NCBI GenBank assembly: GCA_002696885.1
Contig: NZSO01000045.1
Span: 18,288 to 32,899, forward strand
Source: Verrucomicrobiales bacterium
Lineage (GTDB): Bacteria; Verrucomicrobiota; Verrucomicrobiia; Verrucomicrobiales; DEV007
DNA length: 14,612 bases
Reading direction: 5' to 3'
Of the stretch, positions 8,223 to 14,612 are shown piece after piece. Each line of letters begins with the position of its first letter. Position 1 is the first letter of the stretch. Below the pieces are notes generated by a model. The model was given only the letters and a program-made list of their open reading frames with translations, was not told where the DNA came from and did no database searches. The position numbers and the translations under genes are program-made.

Positions 8223-9521
8223 ATGTTTTCGTCAGATAAACTTTCTAACTCCCAAACTCGTCGAGCATTCTTAGCTGGTGCAGCTCATGCTTATCTTGGG
8301 GTTAACTTGCTTAGTCAAGATTCTTTAGCAGTTGGTGGTGAAGATAGGAAAATTCCTTCCAGAAAAAATCCTGCCAAGAAAGTTATATATCTTTATATGT
8401 CTGGTGGAATGTCTCATCTTGATACTTTTGATCCAAAGCCTGAGGCTTCATCAGAGATTCGAGGAGATTTATCAACGATTAAAACAAGTGCTGATGGAGT
8501 TCGTGTAAGTGAATACTTACCAAAGCTTGCGAAACACATGGATAAAGTCGCTGTGGTTAATTCTCTACACTCCAAACAAGGAGCGCATGAGCAAGCAAGG
8601 TATTTGATGAAAACTAATTATGCAAAAAGGGGAACTATTCAGCATCCTCATATGGGAGCATGGTTTTTAAAATATGAAAATCGAATCAATCAACAATTAC
8701 CTGGATTTGTATCCATCAACAGTGGCAGCAGAGCCCCTGGAGCTGGCTTTTTTGGTGTAGATTGCGAACCGCTGATTATTGGTAAGCCTGAAGCCGGGTT
8801 ACAGAACAGTAAGCATTTTTCTGGAATATCTGATTCTGAATTTATGCGCCGAAGAAAGTTATCTGCACGGCTTGATCAAAAGTTTCATTCCAAATATAAA
8901 GATAAGAGTGCAAGTGCTTACACAGCCATATATGAAGAAGCAGTTACACTTATGAGAAGTTCTGACTTGAAGGTTTTTGACATTGCTGAAGAAAAAAAAT
9001 CATTGAGAGACCGTTATGGTAACCATTCTTTTGGGCAAGGTTGTCTATTGGCAAGACGATTAAGCGAGTCTGGAGTCAGATCTGTCGAAGTGCAACTCGG
9101 TGGTTGGGATACCCATCAAGACAACTTTCAAAGAGTTCAATCTAATACAGCTATTCTTGATCAAGCCCTTAGTGCTTTGTTGGATGATTTACATACCAGC
9201 GGCATGCTTCAGGAAACACTTGTGGTTTTAACGACTGAATTTGGTAGAACTCCGAAAATTAACCAGAACGCTGGAAGGGACCATTACCCCAAAGCATTCT
9301 CAGCGGTTCTCGCTGGGGGTGGAGTCAAGGGAGGTGTGGTATACGGCAAGACAGATGATGAGGGCAGAGAGCCAATTGAAGACCCAGTTACTATTGGAGA
9401 TTTTAATGCAACTATTGCCTATGGATGTGGATTGCCTCTTGATCAGAGATTATTCACAAAAACAGCTCGTCCTTTCACTGTGGCTAATCATGGTGATCCG
9501 GTAATCAAACTATTCTCCTAA
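8223..9521 (+). CDS. Tat-exported DUF1501 family protein (copy 2)
   Basis: A 432-residue protein with a clear twin-arginine signal, T12-R13-R14-A-F-L, then a hydrophobic stretch; this fixes the ATG at 8223. The DUF1501 landmarks are HLDTFDPKPE, GWDTHQ (294-299), TEFGRTP (338-344) and GRDHYPK (351-357). Against copy 1 it has WDTHQ instead of WDHHG and DHY instead of DHH, so candidate metal-site residues differ, and it is 36 residues shorter. The two are clearly paralogous but diverged along most of their length, so this is not a recent duplication. Its stop is only 3 bases from the start of the PSD1 copy 2 gene, indicating tight cotranscription. It belongs to the alkaline-phosphatase-like superfamily; activity is unknown. 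Gene order (DUF1501 then PSD1) is reversed relative to the first pair. Confidence 0.9.
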   Translation: MFSSDKLSNSQTRRAFLAGAAHAYLGVNLLSQDSLAVGGEDRKIPSRKNPAKKVIYLYMSGGMSHLDTFDPKPEASSEIRGDLSTIKTSADGVRVSEYLPKLAKHMDKVAVVNSLHSKQGAHEQARYLMKTNYAKRGTIQHPHMGAWFLKYENRINQQLPGFVSINSGSRAPGAGFFGVDCEPLIIGKPEAGLQNSKHFSGISDSEFMRRRKLSARLDQKFHSKYKDKSASAYTAIYEEAVTLMRSSDLKVFDIAEEKKSLRDRYGNHSFGQGCLLARRLSESGVRSVEVQLGGWDTHQDNFQRVQSNTAILDQALSALLDDLHTSGMLQETLVVLTTEFGRTPKINQNAGRDHYPKAFSAVLAGGGVKGGVVYGKTDDEGREPIEDPVTIGDFNATIAYGCGLPLDQRLFTKTARPFTVANHGDPVIKLFS

Positions 9522-9524
9522 AAA

Positions 9525-11696
9525 ATGACTTATTTAAAAGTGAGCGCTTTTAAAATTCTTAATTTCTCAGTTCTGTTTGGCTTTTGTTTTTTATCAATAG
9601 CTAATGCAAATGATAATTTATTGGATCATACAAAGAAAATTAACTTCTTGTTATCAGAATTTCATACCAAGAATAAAGTGGCTCTCAATCCAAAAGCAGA
9701 TGATACAGTTTTTGTTAGAAGAGCCTATCTGAATATTATTGGGCGTATTCCAACGGCAGCTGAATCGACTCAATACATTGAGTCAAATGAACAAAATAAG
9801 AAGAGTAAACTTATATCCAAACTCATCAATTCCGAGGGGTATGTTAGCCATCAGTACAATTGGTGGGCAGATATACTGAGAGTTAATACAAGAATGCAGG
9901 GACAGAGTCCGACCAATGGTATGGCATACTCCAACTGGATAAAAAACTCTATCCGAGAAAATAAAAGTTATGATAATTTTGTTAGAGACTTAATTACTGC
10001 TGAAGGAATGATTGATGAGAATGGAGCCGTCGGGTTTTATTTACGTGATCGTGGTATGGAATTAGATCATCTAGCTACAACGACTCAAGTGTTTCTTGGA
10101 ACACAATTAGTCTGCGCTCAATGTCATGATCATCCTTTTGATGACTGGAGTCAGATGGATTATTACGAGTTGGCTGCATTTAGTACTCCAGTAAGATCAG
10201 TGAGAAGAACTGAATCGATGGACCAAGCAATTCAAATTGCTCAAAGACAAATTAAGCAACCCCGTGGAGACAAGGCTAAGGCAACTTCTATTAAGAATAA
10301 AACACGCCAACTTCAGCGAGCTTTTCAGAGCCTAACCGATAATTTTCGTAACTCCATAGTCAGAGAAACTAAATCTCCTCTCAAACTTCCGGACGATTAT
10401 CAATACGAGGATGCAAAGCCAAACGATATTGTTCATCCATCAACCCCTTTTGGTGAAACTGTCAATCTATCGAAAAATGAAAGTAGAATTCAAGCATATG
10501 CTGATTGGATGACTTCACCTGATAATCCTAGGTTCACTAAAACCATTGTTAATCGAATGTGGAAAAAAGTGTTCGGGGTTGGTCTTTATGAACCTGTTGA
10601 CAAGATTGATGATTCAACTAACCCATCAGATTCCAAATTAATGGCCTATCTTGAGCGCCTCATGGTGGATTTGAATTATGACATGAGAAAATTTAATACC
10701 GTTCTTTACAATACTGATGTTTTTACCAGGGAATCTCAATCATTTGAATTGAACGCTGGCGAGACTTTTTATTTTCAAGGTCCTAGGTTCCAGAGAATGT
10801 CTGCCGAGCAAATTTGGGATTCAGTGGTCTCCATGATTAGATCCGATGTTGATAACGTGCCAGAAAATTCCTATAACAGTCCAAGACTCAAAGCATGGGA
10901 AAAGTTAAACCAGCAAAGCCCAGAAGCACTTATTAAAAGATCTAAAGAAGTCGTTGCGTTCAATCAGAAAACTACGCAAAAAATTGAGCAGTTCCGGAAA
11001 CAAGTTAAACAAGTTATTTCTGGCAAAAAAGAAGACGAAGCATTGGCTCTAGCTAAGAAGATTTTAAATTTCAATCAAAAAGCTACTGCCGAATATGCGC
11101 GACTGACCTATTGGGATCCATCAGATCTACAAGGTTACTTTCGGACACCTTTTCGTAATACTCCTAGAGCATTAGCTGCGGAATTAAAAAAAGCATTTCC
11201 TAGTCAAAAGTACCCAAACATTTACAGGCAAGTGGCAATTGCCAAAACGAAGGCTCAGAATGAGCAAAAACCAATAAAAGACAAACAAAAATCACGTGTA
11301 GATAAATTAAATAAAACATTCCGTGGTTATGTTAGAGCTTCTGAAATTTCAAGTCCGGCTCCTGATGGTCATTTTCTAAGAGACTTCGGTCAATCTGATA
11401 GATCATTAATAGAAAATGCTAATTACAAGGCTTCAACCACCCAAGCTTTGTCACTGATGAATGGCGAATTTTTAAAGTTTTTGATGAATCCTAACTCAGT
11501 AATTTCTCAAAAGATGAATTCAGCAGAAGATTCTGATGAACTCATTGATATCATTTATCTAACCGTTTTTTCAAGATACCCAACTTTACATGAAAGAAGC
11601 CTACTAAGAGATGAGGCTGCCGTTTCTGGTGAAATGGCGGCTAGAAGTCTACTTTGGTCGACCTTGAATACTCAGCAGTTTTTATTTATTCAATAA
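9525..11696 (+). CDS. PSD1-type secreted cytochrome-like protein, DUF1549 + DUF1553 (copy 2)
   Basis: A 723-residue protein with a signal peptide of about 28 residues (hydrophobic core FSVLFGFCFLS, cleavage near ANA|ND). DUF1549 covers roughly residues 34-220 and holds the haem motif CAQCH (C197, C200, H201) followed by DHPFDDW, a different subtype from the DHKHDPF of copy 1. A basic linker rich in Lys/Gln lies at about 225-275. DUF1553 begins near 320 (IQAYADWMTSPDNPRF) and contains a second charged, helix-prone insert at about 460-530 before the closing region with STTQALSLMNGEF. It is probably translated together with DUF1501 copy 2, 3 bases upstream. Its stop codon is 9 bases from the convergent dapL stop, leaving no room for a dedicated terminator. 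The function is uncharacterised; exported redox-related or cell-surface roles are inference. Confidence 0.9.
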   Translation: MTYLKVSAFKILNFSVLFGFCFLSIANANDNLLDHTKKINFLLSEFHTKNKVALNPKADDTVFVRRAYLNIIGRIPTAAESTQYIESNEQNKKSKLISKLINSEGYVSHQYNWWADILRVNTRMQGQSPTNGMAYSNWIKNSIRENKSYDNFVRDLITAEGMIDENGAVGFYLRDRGMELDHLATTTQVFLGTQLVCAQCHDHPFDDWSQMDYYELAAFSTPVRSVRRTESMDQAIQIAQRQIKQPRGDKAKATSIKNKTRQLQRAFQSLTDNFRNSIVRETKSPLKLPDDYQYEDAKPNDIVHPSTPFGETVNLSKNESRIQAYADWMTSPDNPRFTKTIVNRMWKKVFGVGLYEPVDKIDDSTNPSDSKLMAYLERLMVDLNYDMRKFNTVLYNTDVFTRESQSFELNAGETFYFQGPRFQRMSAEQIWDSVVSMIRSDVDNVPENSYNSPRLKAWEKLNQQSPEALIKRSKEVVAFNQKTTQKIEQFRKQVKQVISGKKEDEALALAKKILNFNQKATAEYARLTYWDPSDLQGYFRTPFRNTPRALAAELKKAFPSQKYPNIYRQVAIAKTKAQNEQKPIKDKQKSRVDKLNKTFRGYVRASEISSPAPDGHFLRDFGQSDRSLIENANYKASTTQALSLMNGEFLKFLMNPNSVISQKMNSAEDSDELIDIIYLTVFSRYPTLHERSLLRDEAAVSGEMAARSLLWSTLNTQQFLFIQ

Positions 11697-11705
11697 GGTT
11701 GAATT

Positions 11706-12941
11706 TTAAAGAGTTGCTTTTAATCGCTCGCAGACCGTTTCAACATTTGCTTTTGAATTAAAAGCCGAAATTCTAAAGAATCCCTCGCCAGCTTCTCCAA
11801 AGCCTGCACCTGGTGTAATAACAACATTTGCTTCATTTAGCATTTTATCAAACATACCCCAACTGTCTACAGACTCAGGACAAGCAACCCAAACGTAAGG
11901 AGCATTTTCTCCGCCATATACTGAAAGTCCGATTTCAGAACAAGCAGAACTCAGCAGGGCAGCGTTATTCATATAATGTGATATAAGGCTACTTACTTGA
12001 TCTTTCCCTTCTTCTGAGTAAAGCGCCTCTGCTGCTTTTTGTACTGGATAGCTAACACTATTGAACTTAGTGGATTGTCTTCTTGACCATAAAGGGTGGA
12101 GTGGTTGTTTTTCACCCTTAGCGTCTTCAGCCATTAGCTCTTTGGGTACTACGGTGAAAGCACATCTGACTCCTGTAAAGCCACCATTCTTTGAGAAGGA
12201 TCTGAACTCGATAGCACATTCTTTGGCTCCTTCAATTTCGTAGATTGATCGAGGTACACTCTCATCCTGAATAAATGCTTGATAAGCTGCATCATAAAGT
12301 ATGATTGAACCGTTCGACTTTGCATAGTCTACCCAGTCTTTAAGTTGATCTTTTGTAGCAGTGGCTCCAGTGGGATTGTTAGGGTAGCAGAGGTAAATTA
12401 AATCAACACGTTCTGAAGGAATTTCAGGAACAAAACCATTTTCAGCATTGCAGGGCATATAATAGATACCCTCGTATGCGCCGCTGTCGTTAGCCTCACC
12501 TGTATTTCCTGCCATGACATTTGTATCCACATAAACAGGATAAACCGGATCAGTGATTGCAATTTTATTGTTGCTACCAAAAATGTCTAAGATGTTTCCC
12601 GTGTCACATTTAGAGCCATCGGAAACAAATATTTCATCATCATCAACTTTGATTCCATTATCTTGATAATCTCCTTTTGCTATGGCTGATCTAAGAAAAT
12701 CATATCCTTGTTCTGGTCCGTATCCCTTGAAGGTGTCTCTATTACCCAACTCATCAATGGCAGCTTTCATCGCTTCACGTGCTGCCAAAGGTAAAGGTTC
12801 AGTGACATCACCTATACCACATCGGATAATTTTATTTGCTCCTTCTGGATTGTTTTCAGTGAATGAATTCACTCTTCGAGCAATTTCCGGGAAAAGATAA
12901 CCTGCTTTAAGTTTGAAATAGTTATTGTTTAATTTAGCCAT
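11706..12941 (-). CDS. dapL: LL-diaminopimelate aminotransferase
   Basis: A 411-residue cytoplasmic PLP-dependent class I/II aminotransferase, full length for the family. It converts tetrahydrodipicolinate and glutamate to LL-diaminopimelate and 2-oxoglutarate in one step, bypassing the acyl-DAP branch, for lysine and peptidoglycan. Diagnostic segments are the N-terminal MAKLNNNYFKLKAGYLFPEI, IGDVTEPLP (43-51), the DGSKCDTGNI loop (108-117), YPNNPTGA (186-193), Asp217 in YDAAYQAFI, the Schiff-base Lys251 in SFSKNGGFTGVR, and a late FRIS whose Arg should bind substrate carboxylate. dapL is a known trait of Chlamydiae, Verrucomicrobiota and some other phyla, consistent with the rest of the window. 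It stands alone on the minus strand, convergent with PSD1 copy 2 and divergent from the small secreted protein gene. The ATG has no Shine-Dalgarno and lies just past a candidate promoter. Confidence 0.95.
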   Translation of the reverse strand: MAKLNNNYFKLKAGYLFPEIARRVNSFTENNPEGANKIIRCGIGDVTEPLPLAAREAMKAAIDELGNRDTFKGYGPEQGYDFLRSAIAKGDYQDNGIKVDDDEIFVSDGSKCDTGNILDIFGSNNKIAITDPVYPVYVDTNVMAGNTGEANDSGAYEGIYYMPCNAENGFVPEIPSERVDLIYLCYPNNPTGATATKDQLKDWVDYAKSNGSIILYDAAYQAFIQDESVPRSIYEIEGAKECAIEFRSFSKNGGFTGVRCAFTVVPKELMAEDAKGEKQPLHPLWSRRQSTKFNSVSYPVQKAAEALYSEEGKDQVSSLISHYMNNAALLSSACSEIGLSVYGGENAPYVWVACPESVDSWGMFDKMLNEANVVITPGAGFGEAGEGFFRISAFNSKANVETVCERLKATL

Positions 12942-12949
12942 TGGGGCAG

Positions 12950-12978
12950 ATCATGATATCATGAAAAGCTCAGGTCAA
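12950..12978 (-). promoter_or_regulatory. Candidate sigma70-type promoter of dapL with a near-leaderless start
   Basis: Reading the minus strand, TTGACC (12978-12973, five of six matches to the -35 consensus) is followed after exactly 17 bases by CATGAT (12955-12950, four of six matches to the -10 consensus). Transcription would start about 7 bases on, at or within a few bases of the dapL ATG (12941-12939), giving almost no 5' leader. This agrees with the lack of a Shine-Dalgarno sequence. Prediction by eye only. Confidence 0.4.
12951..12964. promoter_or_regulatory. 14-bp perfect palindrome, candidate operator over the dapL -10 region
   Basis: TCATGATATCATGA equals its own reverse complement over all 14 bases. 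It overlaps the putative dapL -10 hexamer and lies 10-23 bases upstream of the dapL start codon. A dimeric regulator bound here would block polymerase, so a repressor site is a reasonable guess. No known operator was recognised, and there is no second copy elsewhere in the window that I noticed. Confidence 0.4.
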
Positions 12979-12986
12979 GTCGGTTG

Positions 12987-13015
12987 TTGAGATAATGAAA
13001 TTTATTTTAGATAAA
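12987..13015 (+). promoter_or_regulatory. Candidate promoter of the small secreted protein gene
   Basis: TTGAGA (12987-12992) and GATAAA (13010-13015) are separated by 17 bases, giving a leader of roughly 34 bases before the ATG at 13056. A second possible -10, TATAAC (13035-13040), lies nearer the start but lacks a -35. The region is AT-rich, so chance matches are likely. Confidence 0.27.
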
Positions 13016-13055
13016 AACGATGAGATGATAATTTTATAACTATTGCCAAGAAAAA

Positions 13056-13526
13056 ATGAGGCTCATACTATGTTTTTTTGCGATTCACTTAATTTTTTTT
13101 AAGTCTAACGCTGATTCATCAAACTATAAAATCGATCTTTCTGGAAATGGAAAGTCTGACAAAAGAAAAGTCGACGTTATCTCATCAGACAACTTAGTTG
13201 TTTTTAATGTTTTCGATCAATTTGGTATAGGAGAGGCTCAGGTTGAAAAGATTAAAGGGGAGTGGCCGAAAAGAATTCTTGTCAGATGTCATTTTTCTGG
13301 GCTCGAAGGATTTACCCTGATTTTAAAGGATATGAGCTATAAAAAAAATACTCTTAAATGTAGAATGTGTGATCCCAAGGGAAAGGAATTAAAGGGTAAG
13401 TATCTCCTTAATAATGAAGGAGGAGTTTCAAAAAAAATTCCTGGTTATTTTGAAATAGAAATTCCAATAAAAATAATATCAGATTCAGATCGTTTTAAAT
13501 TGAAGTGGATTGATTTTTACCGTTGA
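13056..13526 (+). CDS. Small secreted protein of unknown function, WPKRI...WIDFYR type
   Basis: A 156-residue protein. The N-terminus is a signal peptide (hydrophobic stretch LILCFFAIHLIFF, likely cleavage after SNA, near residue 19), which supports the ATG at 13056. The mature part is predicted to be mostly beta strand. It includes EWPKRILVRCHFSGLEGF (about 69-86), two close cysteines in CRMC, and it ends exactly at KWIDFYR. I recognise this pattern (a WPK..hhlR.H..GLEgF block with a terminal W[IV]DFYR) from hypothetical proteins in planctomycete/verrucomicrobial genomes, but know of no function. It is divergent from dapL and convergent with the RND gene, overlapping that gene's 3' end by 32 bases. 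Real-gene confidence rests on the signal peptide and the family-like pattern. Confidence 0.7.
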   Translation: MRLILCFFAIHLIFFKSNADSSNYKIDLSGNGKSDKRKVDVISSDNLVVFNVFDQFGIGEAQVEKIKGEWPKRILVRCHFSGLEGFTLILKDMSYKKNTLKCRMCDPKGKELKGKYLLNNEGGVSKKIPGYFEIEIPIKIISDSDRFKLKWIDFYR

Positions 13527-14612
13527 AAAATGCGCCAAGAATAATAGAGATGTATTTTTTTACATCATCTGCAAATAGTAATGCGCACGGAATAAGATAA
13601 AGTGTTATCGCCGTAGCAAACAATACTCCGAATCCAAGTGAAGTAGCCATTGGAATTAAGAATTGCGCTTGCAGTGAGTCATCTATAAGAAGAGGGAAAA
13701 GTCCCGCAAAAGTGGTGAGAGAAGTAAGTAGAATAGGTCTGAATCTACGAACTCCAGATTCAATTGCCGCTTGTTTTAAATTCATTCCCTCTTTTAATTT
13801 CCTATTAACATGATCGACCATTACTAGTGAGTCGTTTACAACGACTCCTGCCAAAGCCAGCATGCCGAATACTGATAACCAAGAAAGATTAATCCCCATT
13901 ACCAAATGACCAATCATTGCGCCGATCACACCAAACGGTAGAGCTAGCAATACATAAATTGGCTGCATTACTGATTTAAATGGGATGGCTAATAATGTAA
14001 AAAGAGCGAAGGTTAAAGTTATAGATGCAATGATATTACGCCTCTTTAATTCTGCATGCTCCGCGATGTATCCAGTGTACTGAAAAGATAGATTTTTTTC
14101 TTCGTTGATGATTTTTTGTATTTCTGGTCTCATCTCATTAGCTATTTTCAAGATGTCGACGCTATCATCTTTAGGTCTTGCACCTATTCGTATTACTTCA
14201 GCTTTATCATTTCGCTCTACAAAAGATGGTGATTTTTTTGCTTTAAAATCAGCTACGGTTGCAAGTGGAACTTCAGTTCCTGATGGTGTTCTGATTTTTA
14301 GCCTTGCAAGTGTATGCAATGATTGTCGATCTTTTTTAGGTAATCTAACCATCACTCTTATTTCGTCAGTGCCGCGCATAATTCTCTGAGCCTCTTCACC
14401 GTAAAATGCTTGCCTAACCTGCCTTGCCAACGCCTGCTGCGATAAGCCAAGTTCAGCAGCTCTAGGCTTAAGGCTAAATTCAAGCTCATCATTACCACGG
14501 TTGATTTTTGCCCAACTACTAGAAATTTGCGGATTTGGAATCATCTGTGGGTTAAGTTCAGGGGACAGTGGACTAGATGGATCATATTGAGGATTACGCT
14601 TCATGCGTAACA
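13495..14612 (-). CDS. RND efflux transporter permease (AcrB/HAE1-like), C-terminal part
   Basis: The frame stays open to the window edge (the codons before the ATG at 14604 read Leu-Arg), so this is the C-terminal ~371 residues of a protein normally around 1000 long. Numbering from that internal Met, residues 30-180 are the second periplasmic porter/docking part (WAKINRGNDELEF, GTDEIRVMVRLP, ADFK). Transmembrane helices follow at about 192-209, 215-236, 243-263, 289-308 and 315-345, corresponding to TM8-12. TM10 carries GVVVNDSLVMVDHVN (253-267), the expected conserved segment, and RRFRPILLTSLTTFAGLFPLL (286-306) is also typical. RND pumps use the proton gradient to expel drugs, lipids or metals across both membranes with an adaptor and outer-membrane channel, none of which is in view. 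The terminal tail NGKNQSTSI is encoded antisense to the end of the adjacent secreted-protein gene. Confidence 0.92.
   Translation of the reverse strand, partial: LRMKRNPQYDPSSPLSPELNPQMIPNPQISSSWAKINRGNDELEFSLKPRAAELGLSQQALARQVRQAFYGEEAQRIMRGTDEIRVMVRLPKKDRQSLHTLARLKIRTPSGTEVPLATVADFKAKKSPSFVERNDKAEVIRIGARPKDDSVDILKIANEMRPEIQKIINEEKNLSFQYTGYIAEHAELKRRNIIASITLTFALFTLLAIPFKSVMQPIYVLLALPFGVIGAMIGHLVMGINLSWLSVFGMLALAGVVVNDSLVMVDHVNRKLKEGMNLKQAAIESGVRRFRPILLTSLTTFAGLFPLLIDDSLQAQFLIPMATSLGFGVLFATAITLYLIPCALLFADDVKKYISIILGAFFNGKNQSTSI

Noticed and set aside
4771..9521. Sulfatase activity for the DUF1501 proteins
   Set aside because: They belong to the same broad superfamily, but no C-x-P/S-x-R formylglycine motif is present in either copy, so calling them sulfatases is unsupported.
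1..14612. tRNA, rRNA, CRISPR, insertion sequence, transposase or integrase genes
   Set aside because: No such sequence patterns or proteins were seen. Coding genes fill almost the whole window, and the largest non-coding gap is 117 bases.

Overview
The window (14,612 bases, AT-rich, no RNA genes, no mobile elements, no CRISPR) looks like a chromosomal segment of a marine-type bacterium of the PVC superphylum. The evidence is two genes of the DUF1549/DUF1553 (PSD1) cytochrome family, two Tat-exported DUF1501 proteins, a sorbosone-dehydrogenase-like beta-propeller fused to an azurin domain, and a dapL-type lysine/peptidoglycan gene. PSD1 and DUF1501 are hallmark expanded families of Planctomycetota and Verrucomicrobiota. 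The low GC and dapL make Verrucomicrobiota my first guess, but the phylum is an inference. None of the eight gene starts visible in the window has a recognisable Shine-Dalgarno sequence.

Layout. (1) Positions 1-8105 (+): five closely spaced same-strand genes (gaps 18, 18, 26 and 27 bases), probably one operon. They are a 5'-truncated propeller/HEAT-like/azurin protein, a PSD1 protein with one CAQCH haem motif, a Tat-exported DUF1501 protein, a mandelate-racemase-type enolase-superfamily dehydratase with all catalytic residues, and an SDR oxidoreductase. (2) A 117-base spacer with a perfect TATAAT but no good -35. (3) 8223-11696 (+): a second DUF1501 + PSD1 pair in the opposite gene order, 3 bases apart. 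(4) 11706-12941 (-): dapL, convergent with the second PSD1 gene and only 9 bases from it. (5) A 114-base divergent intergenic region with a 14-base perfect palindrome on the putative dapL -10 element. (6) 13056-13526 (+): a small secreted protein of unknown function. (7) 13495-14612 (-): the C-terminal part of an RND efflux permease, whose 3' end overlaps the preceding gene by 32 bases.

How it may work together. The first operon combines extracytoplasmic redox proteins (beta-propeller dehydrogenase-like, blue copper, c-type haem) with two cytoplasmic enzymes whose order, aldonate-type dehydratase then SDR dehydrogenase, resembles the non-phosphorylated L-fucose/L-rhamnose route (aldonate to 2-keto-3-deoxyaldonate to diketo acid). 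My working hypothesis is that a sugar is oxidised outside the cytoplasm, electrons pass through the azurin domain and CxxCH proteins, and the acid is degraded inside. The substrate and the role of PSD1/DUF1501 are unproven. The rest of the window is ordinary housekeeping or transport, apart from the compact and overlapping gene boundaries noted in the findings.
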